In this document: piece after piece, positions 8,923-17,369 of the stretch
Layout: each line of letters opens with the position of its first letter
How positions within the stretch are numbered: position 1 is the stretch's first letter
NCBI RefSeq assembly: GCF_014207905.1
Contig: NZ_JACHLB010000004.1
Coordinates: forward strand, 372,001 to 436,000
Direction: 5' to 3'
DNA: 64,000 nt
From: Flavobacterium notoginsengisoli
Lineage (GTDB): Bacteria > Bacteroidota > Bacteroidia > Flavobacteriales > Flavobacteriaceae
Translations under genes and position numbers: made by a program
Notes under the pieces: generated by a model
Databases searched by the model: none
Told to the model about the DNA's origin: nothing
What the model saw: only the letters and a program-made list of their open reading frames with translations

Positions 8923-9597
8923 TTATGGCTTTATAACATAGCCCAAACCTTTCATTGTGTGAATTAATTTGGTACCGTAAGGCTTATCTATTTTTCTTCT
9001 TAAATAAGTGATGTAAACATCGACAACATTGGTATTCATATCAAAATTGATATCCCAAACATTATCTAAAATCTGATCTCTAGAAACGATTCTGCCTGTA
9101 TTTTTAGCTAAATAATACAACAGTTTAAATTCTTTTGCAGTCAAAATAATATTTACGCCGCCTCTTTTTACAGATTTTGCTCGTCCATTTATTTCTAAAT
9201 CAGCTATAAGAATGGTGTCTATTTTTTCTGTTTCTTGATGTGATCTTCTATACAAAGCATTTACTCTGGCATCTAATTCTCCAAATTTAAATGGCTTAAC
9301 CAAATAATCGTCTGCTCCTGCATTTAGCCCAGTAACAATATTTTCTGAAGTTCCTAATGCTGTTAAAAGTAAAATTGGCACAAAATTTTTGCTTGAACGA
9401 AGTCTTCTGCAAATTTCGATTCCGTTAATATCTGGAAGCATTACATCTAAAACAACCACATCAAAAGTATAGTTATGAATCATCTCCAAGGCAGTTTTAC
9501 CGTCCATGGCAACACTTACTTCATTATTATTTTCAGCAAATCCTTTTCGTAGAATGGATAGTAAATTTGGCTCGTCTTCGACTATTAATAACTTCAT
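8923..9597 (-). CDS. OmpR-family response regulator
   Basis: A 224-aa DNA-binding response regulator. The receiver domain starts MKLLIVEDEP with acidic residues 8-9. The phosphorylation site is Asp51 (VVLDVMLPD), with the switch Thr in LLLTALG and Lys in DDYLVKPFKFGEL. The C-terminal winged helix spans about 130-224 (LTAKEFKLLYYL; VVDVYITYLRRKI). I take the ATG at 9597; an in-frame ATG seven codons upstream adds residues before the first beta strand and is unlikely. It is the first gene of a unit with the histidine kinase and comes before the stress-like and bestrophin genes. Confidence 0.92.
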   Translation of the reverse strand: MKLLIVEDEPNLLSILRKGFAENNNEVSVAMDGKTALEMIHNYTFDVVVLDVMLPDINGIEICRRLRSSKNFVPILLLTALGTSENIVTGLNAGADDYLVKPFKFGELDARVNALYRRSHQETEKIDTILIADLEINGRAKSVKRGGVNIILTAKEFKLLYYLAKNTGRIVSRDQILDNVWDINFDMNTNVVDVYITYLRRKIDKPYGTKLIHTMKGLGYVIKP

Positions 9598-9698
9598 AGT
9601 AATTTGTATATACAACAAAAATAAGGATTGAGTTTCAAAAACAGTACTTATTACGGATAGAAATTATGATTTAATTATGAACAATTACACCAAAACAC

Positions 9699-9730
9699 AA
9701 AAAAAACAGACTTAATAGCCTGCTTAGTCT
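9699..9730 (-). terminator. Terminator of the Omp85-like gene
   Basis: AGACT at 9708-9712 pairs with AGTCT at 9726-9730. A run of T follows on the minus strand. It lies 43 bases past the stop codon at 9774. The stem is short. Confidence 0.55.
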
Positions 9731-9773
9731 TATGCTTTTATGTTTTAGAGCTTTAAAGTATTATTTTTTTAAA

Positions 9774-11045
9774 TTAAAAAACCTCGCCCGCATTTAAGTA
9801 AAATCCTTTAGAATTATTTCCCCAAGAATAATCGGCAACAAGATTGGTTCTTGTTTTCTTATCAATTAATACTCTAAACCCAACTCCCGCCGCTGGTTGA
9901 ATAGAATGAAAAAGTCCTATGTTATTGTCGGCATTACTTGCGGTTACGAAATTGGTAAAAACCGTTCCGCTAAACATTTGATTACAAGTAATTGGAAATC
10001 GAAATTCAGTTGAAAGATAAACCAATCCGTTTCCTCTAAATAAACCTTGAGTATAACCTTCTCCACCTCTACTTCGTTGGTCCCAACCAATAGCAGGAAG
10101 ATTTAAATAAGGAACATCACCTCTAGTTATAAATTGTCCGTATGCCCAAATACCCAAAATATACCTATCATTTTTATGCGAAAGCGGAACAAAATGTCTG
10201 TACTCGGCATATAAAACATTACTATACTTTTGATTGTGAAACAATACCGGATTAAAGCGATAATTAAGATTTGCAAACCAGCCTCGTGAAGAATTGACTT
10301 GATTATCTCGAGAATCGTAAACCATATTAAAACTTACTCCAGTCAAAAAATATTCTAAATTATCAAAACCATGCAACTGACTGTAATTATAATGATAGGT
10401 CAAATTTCCATTTTCTATGTCCAATTCTTTATCTTTTATATTAGTGTACCAGTCAATATTTACACCGCCTCCGACATAAAAATTCTTTCTAATCTCAAAC
10501 GAAGCTGTTTGATGAAACTTAAAATAATTATAATCCATAGATTGAGCAATAGAATCAATACTAAATCCGTCTGGACGATCTCTTCTTGGCGGGATAATAT
10601 CTGTTCCAAGTCCGTAATTAGGTTGAGAAAAAATATAATATCTATAATCACCGCTTAGAAATATTTTATTGTTTTTCAACAAAATGTTATTCTTAACATT
10701 GATCATCCATTGCTTTTTTACAGTATAAAGAATTCCAAGATTGGCCACAGAATACTTATCATTTTCTTGTTTTCCTTTGAAAGTATATTGTGCAACTCCA
10801 CCGAAAAAAAATCCTGTAGCAGGCTGAGAACCAATTGCTGGAATTACAAGAAAAAAGTCATTTTTTGTGGGTTTAACAACGTAAAGAGAATCTTTTTTCT
10901 TAAAAAGCTCTAGAATAGTTTTAGGAGAACATTCTTTTTGACTTTGAGATTCAATTTCGTTTTGAGCATTTAGAAATAGCGGAATTATAAAAAGCAAAAT
11001 TGCTGTTTTAACATACTTAAAATTTCTATTTCTAAAAAATTCCAC
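9774..11045 (-). CDS. BamA/TamA-type outer-membrane barrel protein without POTRA domains
   Basis: A 423-aa outer-membrane protein. Residues 1-27 are a signal peptide (hydrophobic run ending LFLNAQ). About 60 polar residues follow, then a barrel of alternating strands, with the surface-antigen pattern SSRGWFANLNYRF and a late GVGFRVLIDKKTRTNL strand. It ends in Phe, as barrel proteins do for insertion by the BAM machine. POTRA domains are not seen, so it is a short Omp85-like barrel, perhaps patatin-less FplA-like or a general channel. It stands alone upstream of the two-component system, with a gap of about 177 bases. Confidence 0.78.
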   Translation of the reverse strand: MEFFRNRNFKYVKTAILLFIIPLFLNAQNEIESQSQKECSPKTILELFKKKDSLYVVKPTKNDFFLVIPAIGSQPATGFFFGGVAQYTFKGKQENDKYSVANLGILYTVKKQWMINVKNNILLKNNKIFLSGDYRYYIFSQPNYGLGTDIIPPRRDRPDGFSIDSIAQSMDYNYFKFHQTASFEIRKNFYVGGGVNIDWYTNIKDKELDIENGNLTYHYNYSQLHGFDNLEYFLTGVSFNMVYDSRDNQVNSSRGWFANLNYRFNPVLFHNQKYSNVLYAEYRHFVPLSHKNDRYILGIWAYGQFITRGDVPYLNLPAIGWDQRSRGGEGYTQGLFRGNGLVYLSTEFRFPITCNQMFSGTVFTNFVTASNADNNIGLFHSIQPAAGVGFRVLIDKKTRTNLVADYSWGNNSKGFYLNAGEVF

Positions 11046-11142
11046 TCTCTAAAGTTTTTAATTTCTATAAAAATGAAGGTATAACGCTCTTGTAAATATA
11101 ATTCATTTTCAACACTTTAAACCATAATATTTAAGAAGCATT

Positions 11143-11170
11143 AAAAAAGCCGTCAATTTCTTGACGGCTT
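11143..11170 (-). terminator. Terminator of aspA
   Basis: A 9-bp perfect stem, 11148-11156 with 11161-11169, with a TTTC loop. T-run on the minus strand. It lies 25 bases beyond the stop codon at 11195. Confidence 0.9.
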
Positions 11171-11194
11171 GTTATCATATATTTTATAACAAAA

Positions 11195-12604
11195 TTACTT
11201 CGTAATAAATTTTGGGTGGATTAGATTTTCTAAAGAATAAATTTCATCCCATTTTTCCTGAGTAATTAATTTTCTTTCTAAAACAGCAATTTGATGTACG
11301 CTCTTACCAGTTTTCAAAGCCTCACCTGCAATACTTGCACTTTCTTCATAACCAATAATTGGGTTTAACTGCGTTACAATTCCGATGCTGTTCATGACCA
11401 TATTGTAGCAGTGATCAACGTTTGCTGTAATTCCAACAATACATTTATCAATTAAAGTCTGAATTGCATTTGAAAGATAATCTAACGACGTAAACATGGC
11501 AAAAGCAATAACAGGTTCCATAACATTCAATTGCAATTGACCAGCTTCTGCTGCCATTGTAACGGTTAAATCCTGACCAATTACATAAAAACAAGTCTGA
11601 TTTACAACTTCAGGAATTACCGGATTTACTTTTCCTGGCATAATTGAAGAACCTGGTTGGCGAGCTGGTAGATTGATTTCATTAAAACCTGTTCTTGGAC
11701 CAGAACTTAATAATCTTAAATCGTTACAGATTTTAGAAATCTTAACTGCCGAACGTTTCAACGTTCCCATAATCTGAACATAAGCTCCTGTATCAACAGT
11801 TGCTTCAATTAAATCTGGCGAAAGTGTTAATGGAATTCCGACTTCTTCGGCTAAATATTTTACGCAAATTTCTGGATAACCTTCTGGTGCATTTACTTTC
11901 GTTCCGATTGCCGTTGCGCCCATATTGATTTCTAACAATAATTCCTGAGCATTTTTTAAACGGACGATATCTTCACCAATAGTAGTTGCGTAAGCTTTAA
12001 ATTCTTGTCCTAAAGTCATCGGAACAGCATCTTGCAATTGCGTTCTTCCCATTTTTAAGACATCCTTAAATTCTTCTCCTTTTTTAGCGAAAGCAACTTC
12101 AAGACCCGCAAAAGTTTTAATAAAACTTTCCATTTTCAAATACAAAGCAATTCTAAATGCTGATGGATAAGCATCGTTTGTTGACTGCGAACAGTTTACG
12201 TGATTATTTGGATGCAAAAATTTGTATTCTCCTTTTTTATGACCTAGATATTCTAAGCCGATATTTGCGATAACCTCGTTAGCATTCATGTTTACAGAAG
12301 TTCCCGCTCCACCCTGAATTAAATCGCTCACAAATTCTTGGTCAAATTTACCGGCAATCACCTGATCACTTCCGTAACAAATCGCTTCGGCAATTTTAGA
12401 ATCAATGGCACCGCAATCTTTGTTTGCCATTGCAGCAGCTTTTTTTACATATCCTAAAGCTTTGATAAACAATGGTTCTTTTGAAATTGGAATTCCCGTA
12501 ATATTGAAATTTTCTACAGCTCTAAAAGTCTGGATTCCGTAATATAAATGATTAGGAATTTCTAATTCTCCTAAAAAATCATGTTCCTTTCTTGTTGATT
12601 CCAT
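11195..12604 (-). CDS. aspA: aspartate ammonia-lyase
   Basis: Cytoplasmic tetrameric enzyme (469 aa) that converts L-aspartate to fumarate and ammonia. It has the fumarase/aspartase-superfamily signature GSSIMPGKVNP (residues 318-328), whose flexible loop carries the catalytic Ser. It also has the substrate-binding segments GAGTSVNMNANE (100-111) and NCSQSTNDAYP (137-147), all as in bacterial aspartases. The length is normal. It may be a fumarase C homologue by family, but the start (RKEHDFLGELEIP) and the spacing fit aspartase better. It is a single-gene unit with its own terminator. Confidence 0.92.
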   Translation of the reverse strand: MESTRKEHDFLGELEIPNHLYYGIQTFRAVENFNITGIPISKEPLFIKALGYVKKAAAMANKDCGAIDSKIAEAICYGSDQVIAGKFDQEFVSDLIQGGAGTSVNMNANEVIANIGLEYLGHKKGEYKFLHPNNHVNCSQSTNDAYPSAFRIALYLKMESFIKTFAGLEVAFAKKGEEFKDVLKMGRTQLQDAVPMTLGQEFKAYATTIGEDIVRLKNAQELLLEINMGATAIGTKVNAPEGYPEICVKYLAEEVGIPLTLSPDLIEATVDTGAYVQIMGTLKRSAVKISKICNDLRLLSSGPRTGFNEINLPARQPGSSIMPGKVNPVIPEVVNQTCFYVIGQDLTVTMAAEAGQLQLNVMEPVIAFAMFTSLDYLSNAIQTLIDKCIVGITANVDHCYNMVMNSIGIVTQLNPIIGYEESASIAGEALKTGKSVHQIAVLERKLITQEKWDEIYSLENLIHPKFITK

Positions 12605-12761
12605 ATAATAAAAATTGATATGTTTTAGCTTAAAAATAAGCGTAAAGCTACATCAAATTATGGATTAAAACTGTGAATGAAATCAAAATGATTTATGATT
12701 TCTTCAAATTATTCTATAGTAAATTAGTACCTTTTCGCTCTCAAATAATTACAGAAAAGAG

Positions 12762-13340
12762 TTGAAAAAAGAAAGCGAATATTTTCTTGACAAAGAATAC
12801 AATACAATTATTTACGCCAAAGATGATCTTAATTTTAAGGACTTTGAAGGTTGCGTATTTAACAATTGTAATTTTTCTGCCTGCACTTTTCTAGCCGTTA
12901 CTTTTATTGACTGTGTTTTTAATGATTGCATTTTTAGCGAAGCGAAAATCAATTACGTTGCTTTGAGAACAGTAACTTTTAATCGATGCGAAATTAAAGA
13001 AGTGAATTTTGCGATGTGCGACAAACTAATTTTTGAAGTTCATTTTAATGATTGTATTCTTGACTTTTCGAAGTTTTATACTTTAAAATTAAAAGGAACT
13101 CCGTTTACCAATTGCAGTTTAATTGCCGTAGATTTTATGGCAGCAGATTTAACTAGCGTTATTTTCGACAATTGCGATTTATACCGTTCAGAATTCAACA
13201 AAGCCATCGCCAACAAAGCCGATTTTAAAACGAGTTATAATTATACAATCGATCCTTCTAAAACTAAATTAAAGAAAGCTGTTTTTTCTTTGAATGAAGT
13301 GAAAGGGTTATTGTTTGCGCATGATGTGATTGTGAGTTAA
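12762..13340 (+). CDS. pentapeptide-repeat protein
   Basis: A 192-aa protein built of tandem pentapeptide repeats in which every fifth residue is often Phe or Leu and Cys/Asn is common (FNNCNFSACTF, FNDCIFSEA, FDNCDLYRSEF). This gives a right-handed quadrilateral beta-helix. The start is a TTG; no ATG lies nearby in frame and the protein begins MKKESEYFLD. The family includes Qnr-type gyrase-protecting proteins as well as many of unknown role. Nothing here shows gyrase binding. No signal peptide is present. Confidence is high for the fold and low for function. Confidence 0.85.
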   Translation: MKKESEYFLDKEYNTIIYAKDDLNFKDFEGCVFNNCNFSACTFLAVTFIDCVFNDCIFSEAKINYVALRTVTFNRCEIKEVNFAMCDKLIFEVHFNDCILDFSKFYTLKLKGTPFTNCSLIAVDFMAADLTSVIFDNCDLYRSEFNKAIANKADFKTSYNYTIDPSKTKLKKAVFSLNEVKGLLFAHDVIVS

Positions 13341-13372
13341 TCAAAAGCTTTAATTACCCTACTCTCAAAGTT

Positions 13373-13475
13373 TGTCATTTCGACGAAGGAGAAATCTCCA
13401 CAAGTAGCTCCGTACCGAAAAGTTACCAATCTTTGTAGAGTTTCTTACGGAGATTTCTCCTTCGTCGAAATGACA
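13373..13475. repeat. 27-bp perfect inverted repeat (GTCATTTCGACGAAGGAG family)
   Basis: Arms 13373-13399 and 13449-13475 are perfect reverse complements, 49 bases apart, with a further partly paired centre. An 18-base piece of the same arm starts at 63983 at the end of the window. It fills the convergent gap between the pentapeptide gene and the acetyltransferase gene and may also terminate both. Confidence 0.9.
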
Positions 13476-13489
13476 AAAATGCTGAAAAT

Positions 13490-13993
13490 TTATTTTGAGA
13501 TTTCTTTTCCCATAACATAATCCTCCATCAAATACCCGTTTCCAATTTCTATATCAACCGTTTCTTTAATTTCAAAACCTAGTTTTTTATAGAAATTCAG
13601 AGCGCTGTTAAAACGGTTTACGTTTAATAAAAGTTGATTTGAATTATTTTCTAAAGCCAGTTTTTCAATTGAATTAAAAACAATTTTACCATATCCTTTT
13701 CCTTGAGTTTCTGGTAAAAGATAGATTTTATGAATTTTGGTAATGGCTTCGTTTTTATAATGATGCTCAATTCCGATAAAACCAATTACTGATTCTAAAT
13801 CCGAAACTAAATAAAACAATTGTTCTTTATTCTGAATTTGTTTTGAAAGCGCTTCATCAGAATAAATAAGATCTAACATATATTCTAATTGTTCAGTAGT
13901 CAAAATTTCGCCATAAGTAATTGGCCAAGTTATATGTGCAATCTCTTGAATTTTAGCAATATCTTCAAGAAATGCTTCGGTAATTTTAATCAT
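13490..13993 (-). CDS. GNAT-family N-acetyltransferase
   Basis: A 167-aa cytoplasmic acetyltransferase. The acetyl-CoA-binding region is in KIYLLPETQGKGYGKIVF (the Q/RxxGxG/A loop), with flanking strands typical of the fold. Residues LNVNRFNSALNFYKKLGFE form the late motif of the RimI-like subgroup. It starts one base after the guaC stop, so the two are co-transcribed. The acetyl acceptor is unknown. Confidence 0.88.
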   Translation of the reverse strand: MIKITEAFLEDIAKIQEIAHITWPITYGEILTTEQLEYMLDLIYSDEALSKQIQNKEQLFYLVSDLESVIGFIGIEHHYKNEAITKIHKIYLLPETQGKGYGKIVFNSIEKLALENNSNQLLLNVNRFNSALNFYKKLGFEIKETVDIEIGNGYLMEDYVMGKEISK

Positions 13994-13994
13994 A

Positions 13995-15035
13995 TTATTT
14001 TGTAAAAACTTGATTTTCTTGTTCGCTTACGCGGATGAAAGTCGTTCGTTTTGTTAATTCTTTTAATCTTGAAGCTCCAACATATGTACAAGTGCTTCTA
14101 ATTCCGCCTAATATATCTAAAACAGTATGAATCACGTCTCCTTTAAATGGAACTTGAACTGTTTTTCCTTCACTTGCTCTATATTCTGCAACACCACCAG
14201 AATGTTTATCCATTGCTGTTTTAGAACTCATTCCGTAAAATTGTTTGAATTTTTCGCCTTTTACTTCGATCAGTTCACCACCGCTTTCAGTGTGACCTGC
14301 AAGCATTCCACCTAACATTACAAAATCGGCTCCTGCTCCAAAAGCTTTGGCAACATCTCCCGGAGTTGTACAGCCACCGTCGCTTATAATATGTCCGCCT
14401 AAACCGTGAGCTGCGTCGGCACATTCTATAATTGCGGATAACTGTGGATAACCAACACCCGTTTTTACTCGTGTGGTACAAACAGAACCTGGGCCAATTC
14501 CAACTTTTACGATATCAGCTCCTGCTAATAAAAGCTCTTCGGTCATTTCTCCCGTAACAACATTTCCAGCAATAATTATTTTATCAGGATACTGTTTTCG
14601 GGTTTTCTTTAGAAACTGAACAAAATGTTCAGAATAACCGTTCGCAACGTCAATACAGATGAATTTCAATAAAGGATTTGCAGTTATTATTTTTTCAATT
14701 TTATCAAAATCTTCTTTACCAGTCCCTGTACTTACAGCGATATAATCGTAAATGTCTGAAGTTGAATTTTGAAGAAATATATTCCACTCTTCTAAAGTGT
14801 AATGTTTATGAATGGCTGTGAAAAGCTTTTCTTTAGCTAAGACTTTTGCCATTTCAAAAGTTCCAACCGTATCCATATTGGCACCCATAATTGGAATTCC
14901 TGTCCAATTTGAAGTGCTATGCAAAAATTTAAAATTTTGTTCTAAGGAAACTTCAGATCTGCTTTTGAGCGTTGATCTTTTTGGTCTAAACATTACATCT
15001 TTAAACCCTAACTTTAGGTCCATTTCTATTCTCAT
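13995..15035 (-). CDS. guaC: GMP reductase
   Basis: A 346-aa NADPH-dependent enzyme that converts GMP to IMP, feeding purine salvage. The IMPDH/GMPR barrel is complete: [11 protein letters not shown] (50-60), [19 protein letters not shown] (171-189) with the catalytic Cys186, and the phosphate-binding [10 protein letters not shown]. There are no CBS domains, and the start [15 protein letters not shown] is the GMP reductase form rather than IMP dehydrogenase. It starts with ATG at 15035; a second Met four codons in is also possible. A GNAT gene follows one base downstream. Confidence 0.93.
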   Translation of the reverse strand: MRIEMDLKLGFKDVMFRPKRSTLKSRSEVSLEQNFKFLHSTSNWTGIPIMGANMDTVGTFEMAKVLAKEKLFTAIHKHYTLEEWNIFLQNSTSDIYDYIAVSTGTGKEDFDKIEKIITANPLLKFICIDVANGYSEHFVQFLKKTRKQYPDKIIIAGNVVTGEMTEELLLAGADIVKVGIGPGSVCTTRVKTGVGYPQLSAIIECADAAHGLGGHIISDGGCTTPGDVAKAFGAGADFVMLGGMLAGHTESGGELIEVKGEKFKQFYGMSSKTAMDKHSGGVAEYRASEGKTVQVPFKGDVIHTVLDILGGIRSTCTYVGASRLKELTKRTTFIRVSEQENQVFTK

Positions 15036-15071
15036 AATTCGAGATTTTGGTTACTCTCAAATGTAAGGAAT

Positions 15072-15085
15072 TTTAGATTTTAGAT
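15072..15085. repeat. Tandem TTTAGAT heptamers in the spacer
   Basis: Two tandem 7-bp TTTAGAT units with a third degenerate copy after them. They lie in the 15066-15256 gap, which has no gene. The same unit, reversed, occurs at 41188-41201 and 63164-63177. The gap also holds a CTTCGACTTCGCT piece near 15189 that looks like a fragment of another dispersed repeat. Confidence 0.6.
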
Positions 15086-15256
15086 TGAAGATATTAGATT
15101 AACAAAAAATCAAACTTTTGAACAATTTCTACTGATTTACTTTCGCGAAAGCGTTGATTATTTTTTTTTATTTGATATACTTTGCGTGGGCTTCGACTTC
15201 GCTTAGCCTGACAAACGCATAAACTGAAAACTGAGACTGTGACCGAGCACTAAAAA

Positions 15257-15850
15257 CTACCCGTGAATCGTTTCTCCTTTTCCGTAATTAGTAATAATTG
15301 ATTCTTCAAAAGCTAGCCATTCTCTCCAGCGTTTTTCAACGTCAATTCCAACTCCATATTTACGTGCGTAGGTAATAAAAGTGGTATAATGTCCAGCTTC
15401 GCTTTCCATTAATTCTCTGTAAAAAACTGCCAATTCTTCGTCTTGAATATTTTCAGAAAGTACTTTAAAACGCTCGCAGCTTCTGGCTTCGATCATAGCA
15501 GAAAAAAGAAGTCTTTCTACAAGGCCAGAAACACGGCTTCCGTCTCCGCTTCTTTTCATGTATTGATACAATTCATTTACGTAATCATCCTTACGTTCAC
15601 GCCCTAATTTCAATCCTCTTTTGATGATGATATTATGTACTTGCTCAAAATGATCTACTTCTTCTTTTACCAAAGCCAACAAATCCTGAACCAAATCCTG
15701 ATGCTCCGGATTGTTTGTGATAATTGTAATAGCATTTGTTGCTGCTTTTTGCTCGCACCAAGCGTGATCTGTTAGAATTTCTTCGATATTTTTCTCAACA
15801 ATATTTACCCATCTTGGATCTGTTGGCAATTGTAATCTTAATACGCCCAT
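15257..15850 (-). CDS. miaE: tRNA-(ms2io6A)-hydroxylase
   Basis: A 197-aa ferritin-like diiron enzyme that hydroxylates the isopentenyl group of ms2i6A37 in tRNA. The iron-ligand Glu and His are seen in KEEVDHFEQVH, MIEARSCERF and ESEAGHYTTF, in the expected order and spacing of four helices. The length is normal. The prenyl transfer partner MiaA is encoded at 62192 in the same window; MiaB is not in the window. The gene stands alone, followed by a repeat-rich spacer. Confidence 0.92.
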   Translation of the reverse strand: MGVLRLQLPTDPRWVNIVEKNIEEILTDHAWCEQKAATNAITIITNNPEHQDLVQDLLALVKEEVDHFEQVHNIIIKRGLKLGRERKDDYVNELYQYMKRSGDGSRVSGLVERLLFSAMIEARSCERFKVLSENIQDEELAVFYRELMESEAGHYTTFITYARKYGVGIDVEKRWREWLAFEESIITNYGKGETIHG

Positions 15851-15860
15851 TTTATTTTTT

Positions 15861-15985
15861 GTTTCAGGTTTGTTTTGTTTTAAGTTTCAAGTTTTCTTTT
15901 CTAAACGAAAAAAGTTTAAAGTTTCATAATACGTTTATTTCCGTATTACAAAACTTTAAACTTGAAACCTTAAACTTTAAACTAA
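15861..15985. repeat. GTTTCAA/AAACTTT heptamer repeats with a long hairpin
   Basis: The spacer between glyA and miaE is made of 7-bp units (GTTTCAA, GTTTTAA, and in inverse form AAACTTT, AAACTTG, AAACCTT). A near-perfect stem with about 22-bp arms spans 15912-15963, with an AATACG/CGTATT tip. The same family fills 44348-44481. The stem could end glyA transcription, but no strong T-run is present. Confidence 0.75.
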
Positions 15986-17260
15986 TTAATACGCAAAAAT
16001 CGGTCTTTCGCTCATTAATTCGTTTACTTCTTCAGCAACTTCTTCGATAAGATCTTCGTTTGTATGATCTGTAAGAACTTTATCGATTAAAGCTACGATA
16101 GTTTCCATATCTTTTTCAACTAAACCACGAGTTGTGATTGCAGCTGTTCCAACACGAATTCCAGAAGTGATAAATGGAGATTTATCATCAAAAGGAACCA
16201 TGTTTTTGTTTACTGTAATTTCAGCTTTTACTAATGCATTTTCAGCTTCTTTACCAGAAATATTTTTATTTCTTAAGTCAATAAGCATCATGTGGTTGTC
16301 AGTTCCGCCAGAGATAATGTTGTAACCTCTTTTTACGAAAGCATCAGCCATAGCATTTGCATTTTTTTGTAATTGCATTGCGTAAGTAAAGAACTCATCT
16401 TTAAGAGCTTCACCAAAAGCAACTGCTTTAGCAGCGATAATGTGCATTAAAGGTCCACCTTGATTTCCTGGGAAAACAGCTAAATCTAACAAAGAAGACA
16501 TCATTCTGATTTCTCCTTTTGGAGTGGTCAATCCTTGTGGATTTGGGAAATCTTTACCCATTAAAATTAAACCTCCACGTGGTCCTCTTAATGTTTTGTG
16601 AGTTGTTGTAGAAACAATATGGCAATGTGGAATTGGATCGCTTAATAATCCTTTTGCAATAAGACCTGCTGGGTGAGAAATATCTGCAAATAAGATAGCT
16701 CCAACACTGTCAGCAATTTGTCTGAAACGAGCAAAATCCATATCACGAGAATAAGCAGAAGCTCCAGCGATGATTAATTTTGGCTGTTCTTTTGTTGCAA
16801 TTTCTTGAATTTTATCATAATCTAAGCGACCAGTTTCAGCATCTACACCGTAGAAAACTGGACGATATAAACGACCTGAGAAATTTACAGGAGAACCGTG
16901 AGTTAGGTGACCACCATGAGATAAATCGAAACCTAAAATAGTATCACCAGGATTTAAACAAGCGTGGTAAACAGCAGTATTTGCTTGAGAACCTGAGTGT
17001 GGCTGTACGTTTGCATATTCAGCACCAAATAATTCTTTAGCTCTGTCAATTGCAATTTGCTCAATAACGTCAACTACTTCGCAACCGCCGTAGTATCTTT
17101 TGCCAGGATATCCCTCAGCATATTTATTAGTTAAAACAGACCCAGCTGCTTGCATTACTTCATCGCTTACAAAATTCTCTGAAGCGATAAGCTCTAGTCC
17201 GTGAATTTGTCTTTCTTTTTCCTCTTGGATAAGATCAAAAATTTGTTCGTCGCGTTGCAT
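15986..17260 (-). CDS. glyA: serine hydroxymethyltransferase
   Basis: A 424-aa PLP enzyme that interconverts serine and glycine with tetrahydrofolate. Key segments are [11 protein letters not shown] (22-32), [11 protein letters not shown] (51-61) and HPAGLIAKG. The PLP Lys is Lys222 in [15 protein letters not shown] choose ATG at 17260 (MQRDEQIF). The frame is open to 17311, but the extra 17 residues overlap the promoter. A TATTTTTG -7 element lies at 17286-17293. The gene is divergent from fumarylacetoacetase. Confidence 0.95.
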   Translation of the reverse strand: MQRDEQIFDLIQEEKERQIHGLELIASENFVSDEVMQAAGSVLTNKYAEGYPGKRYYGGCEVVDVIEQIAIDRAKELFGAEYANVQPHSGSQANTAVYHACLNPGDTILGFDLSHGGHLTHGSPVNFSGRLYRPVFYGVDAETGRLDYDKIQEIATKEQPKLIIAGASAYSRDMDFARFRQIADSVGAILFADISHPAGLIAKGLLSDPIPHCHIVSTTTHKTLRGPRGGLILMGKDFPNPQGLTTPKGEIRMMSSLLDLAVFPGNQGGPLMHIIAAKAVAFGEALKDEFFTYAMQLQKNANAMADAFVKRGYNIISGGTDNHMMLIDLRNKNISGKEAENALVKAEITVNKNMVPFDDKSPFITSGIRVGTAAITTRGLVEKDMETIVALIDKVLTDHTNEDLIEEVAEEVNELMSERPIFAY

Positions 17261-17285
17261 TTCTTTGTTTTTCGTTAATTTCACG

Positions 17286-17293
17286 CAAAAATA
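17286..17293 (-). promoter_or_regulatory. -7 element of glyA
   Basis: TATTTTTG on the minus strand is 25 bases before the ATG at 17260. A TTTG (17309-17312) lies 15 bases upstream, a little short for the consensus. Confidence 0.5.
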
Positions 17294-17303
17294 CAAAAAA
17301 ACG

Positions 17304-17334
17304 TTTGTCAAACTGCTAGATTATGATATATTTG
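17304..17334 (+). promoter_or_regulatory. Promoter of fumarylacetoacetase gene
   Basis: TTTG at 17304-17307, a 19-base spacer and TATATTTG at 17327-17334 match the Bacteroidetes consensus well. The start codon is 35 bases downstream. The -33 overlaps the glyA -33 on the other strand in a TTTGTCAAA dyad. Confidence 0.75.
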
Positions 17335-17369
17335 ACATACAATTTTTCAACAAATAATTAACATTAAAC

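Noticed and set aside
15736..16050. A plus-strand frame spanning the miaE start and the glyA end
   Set aside because: It lies over two real genes and a spacer repeat and codes for low-complexity sequence.
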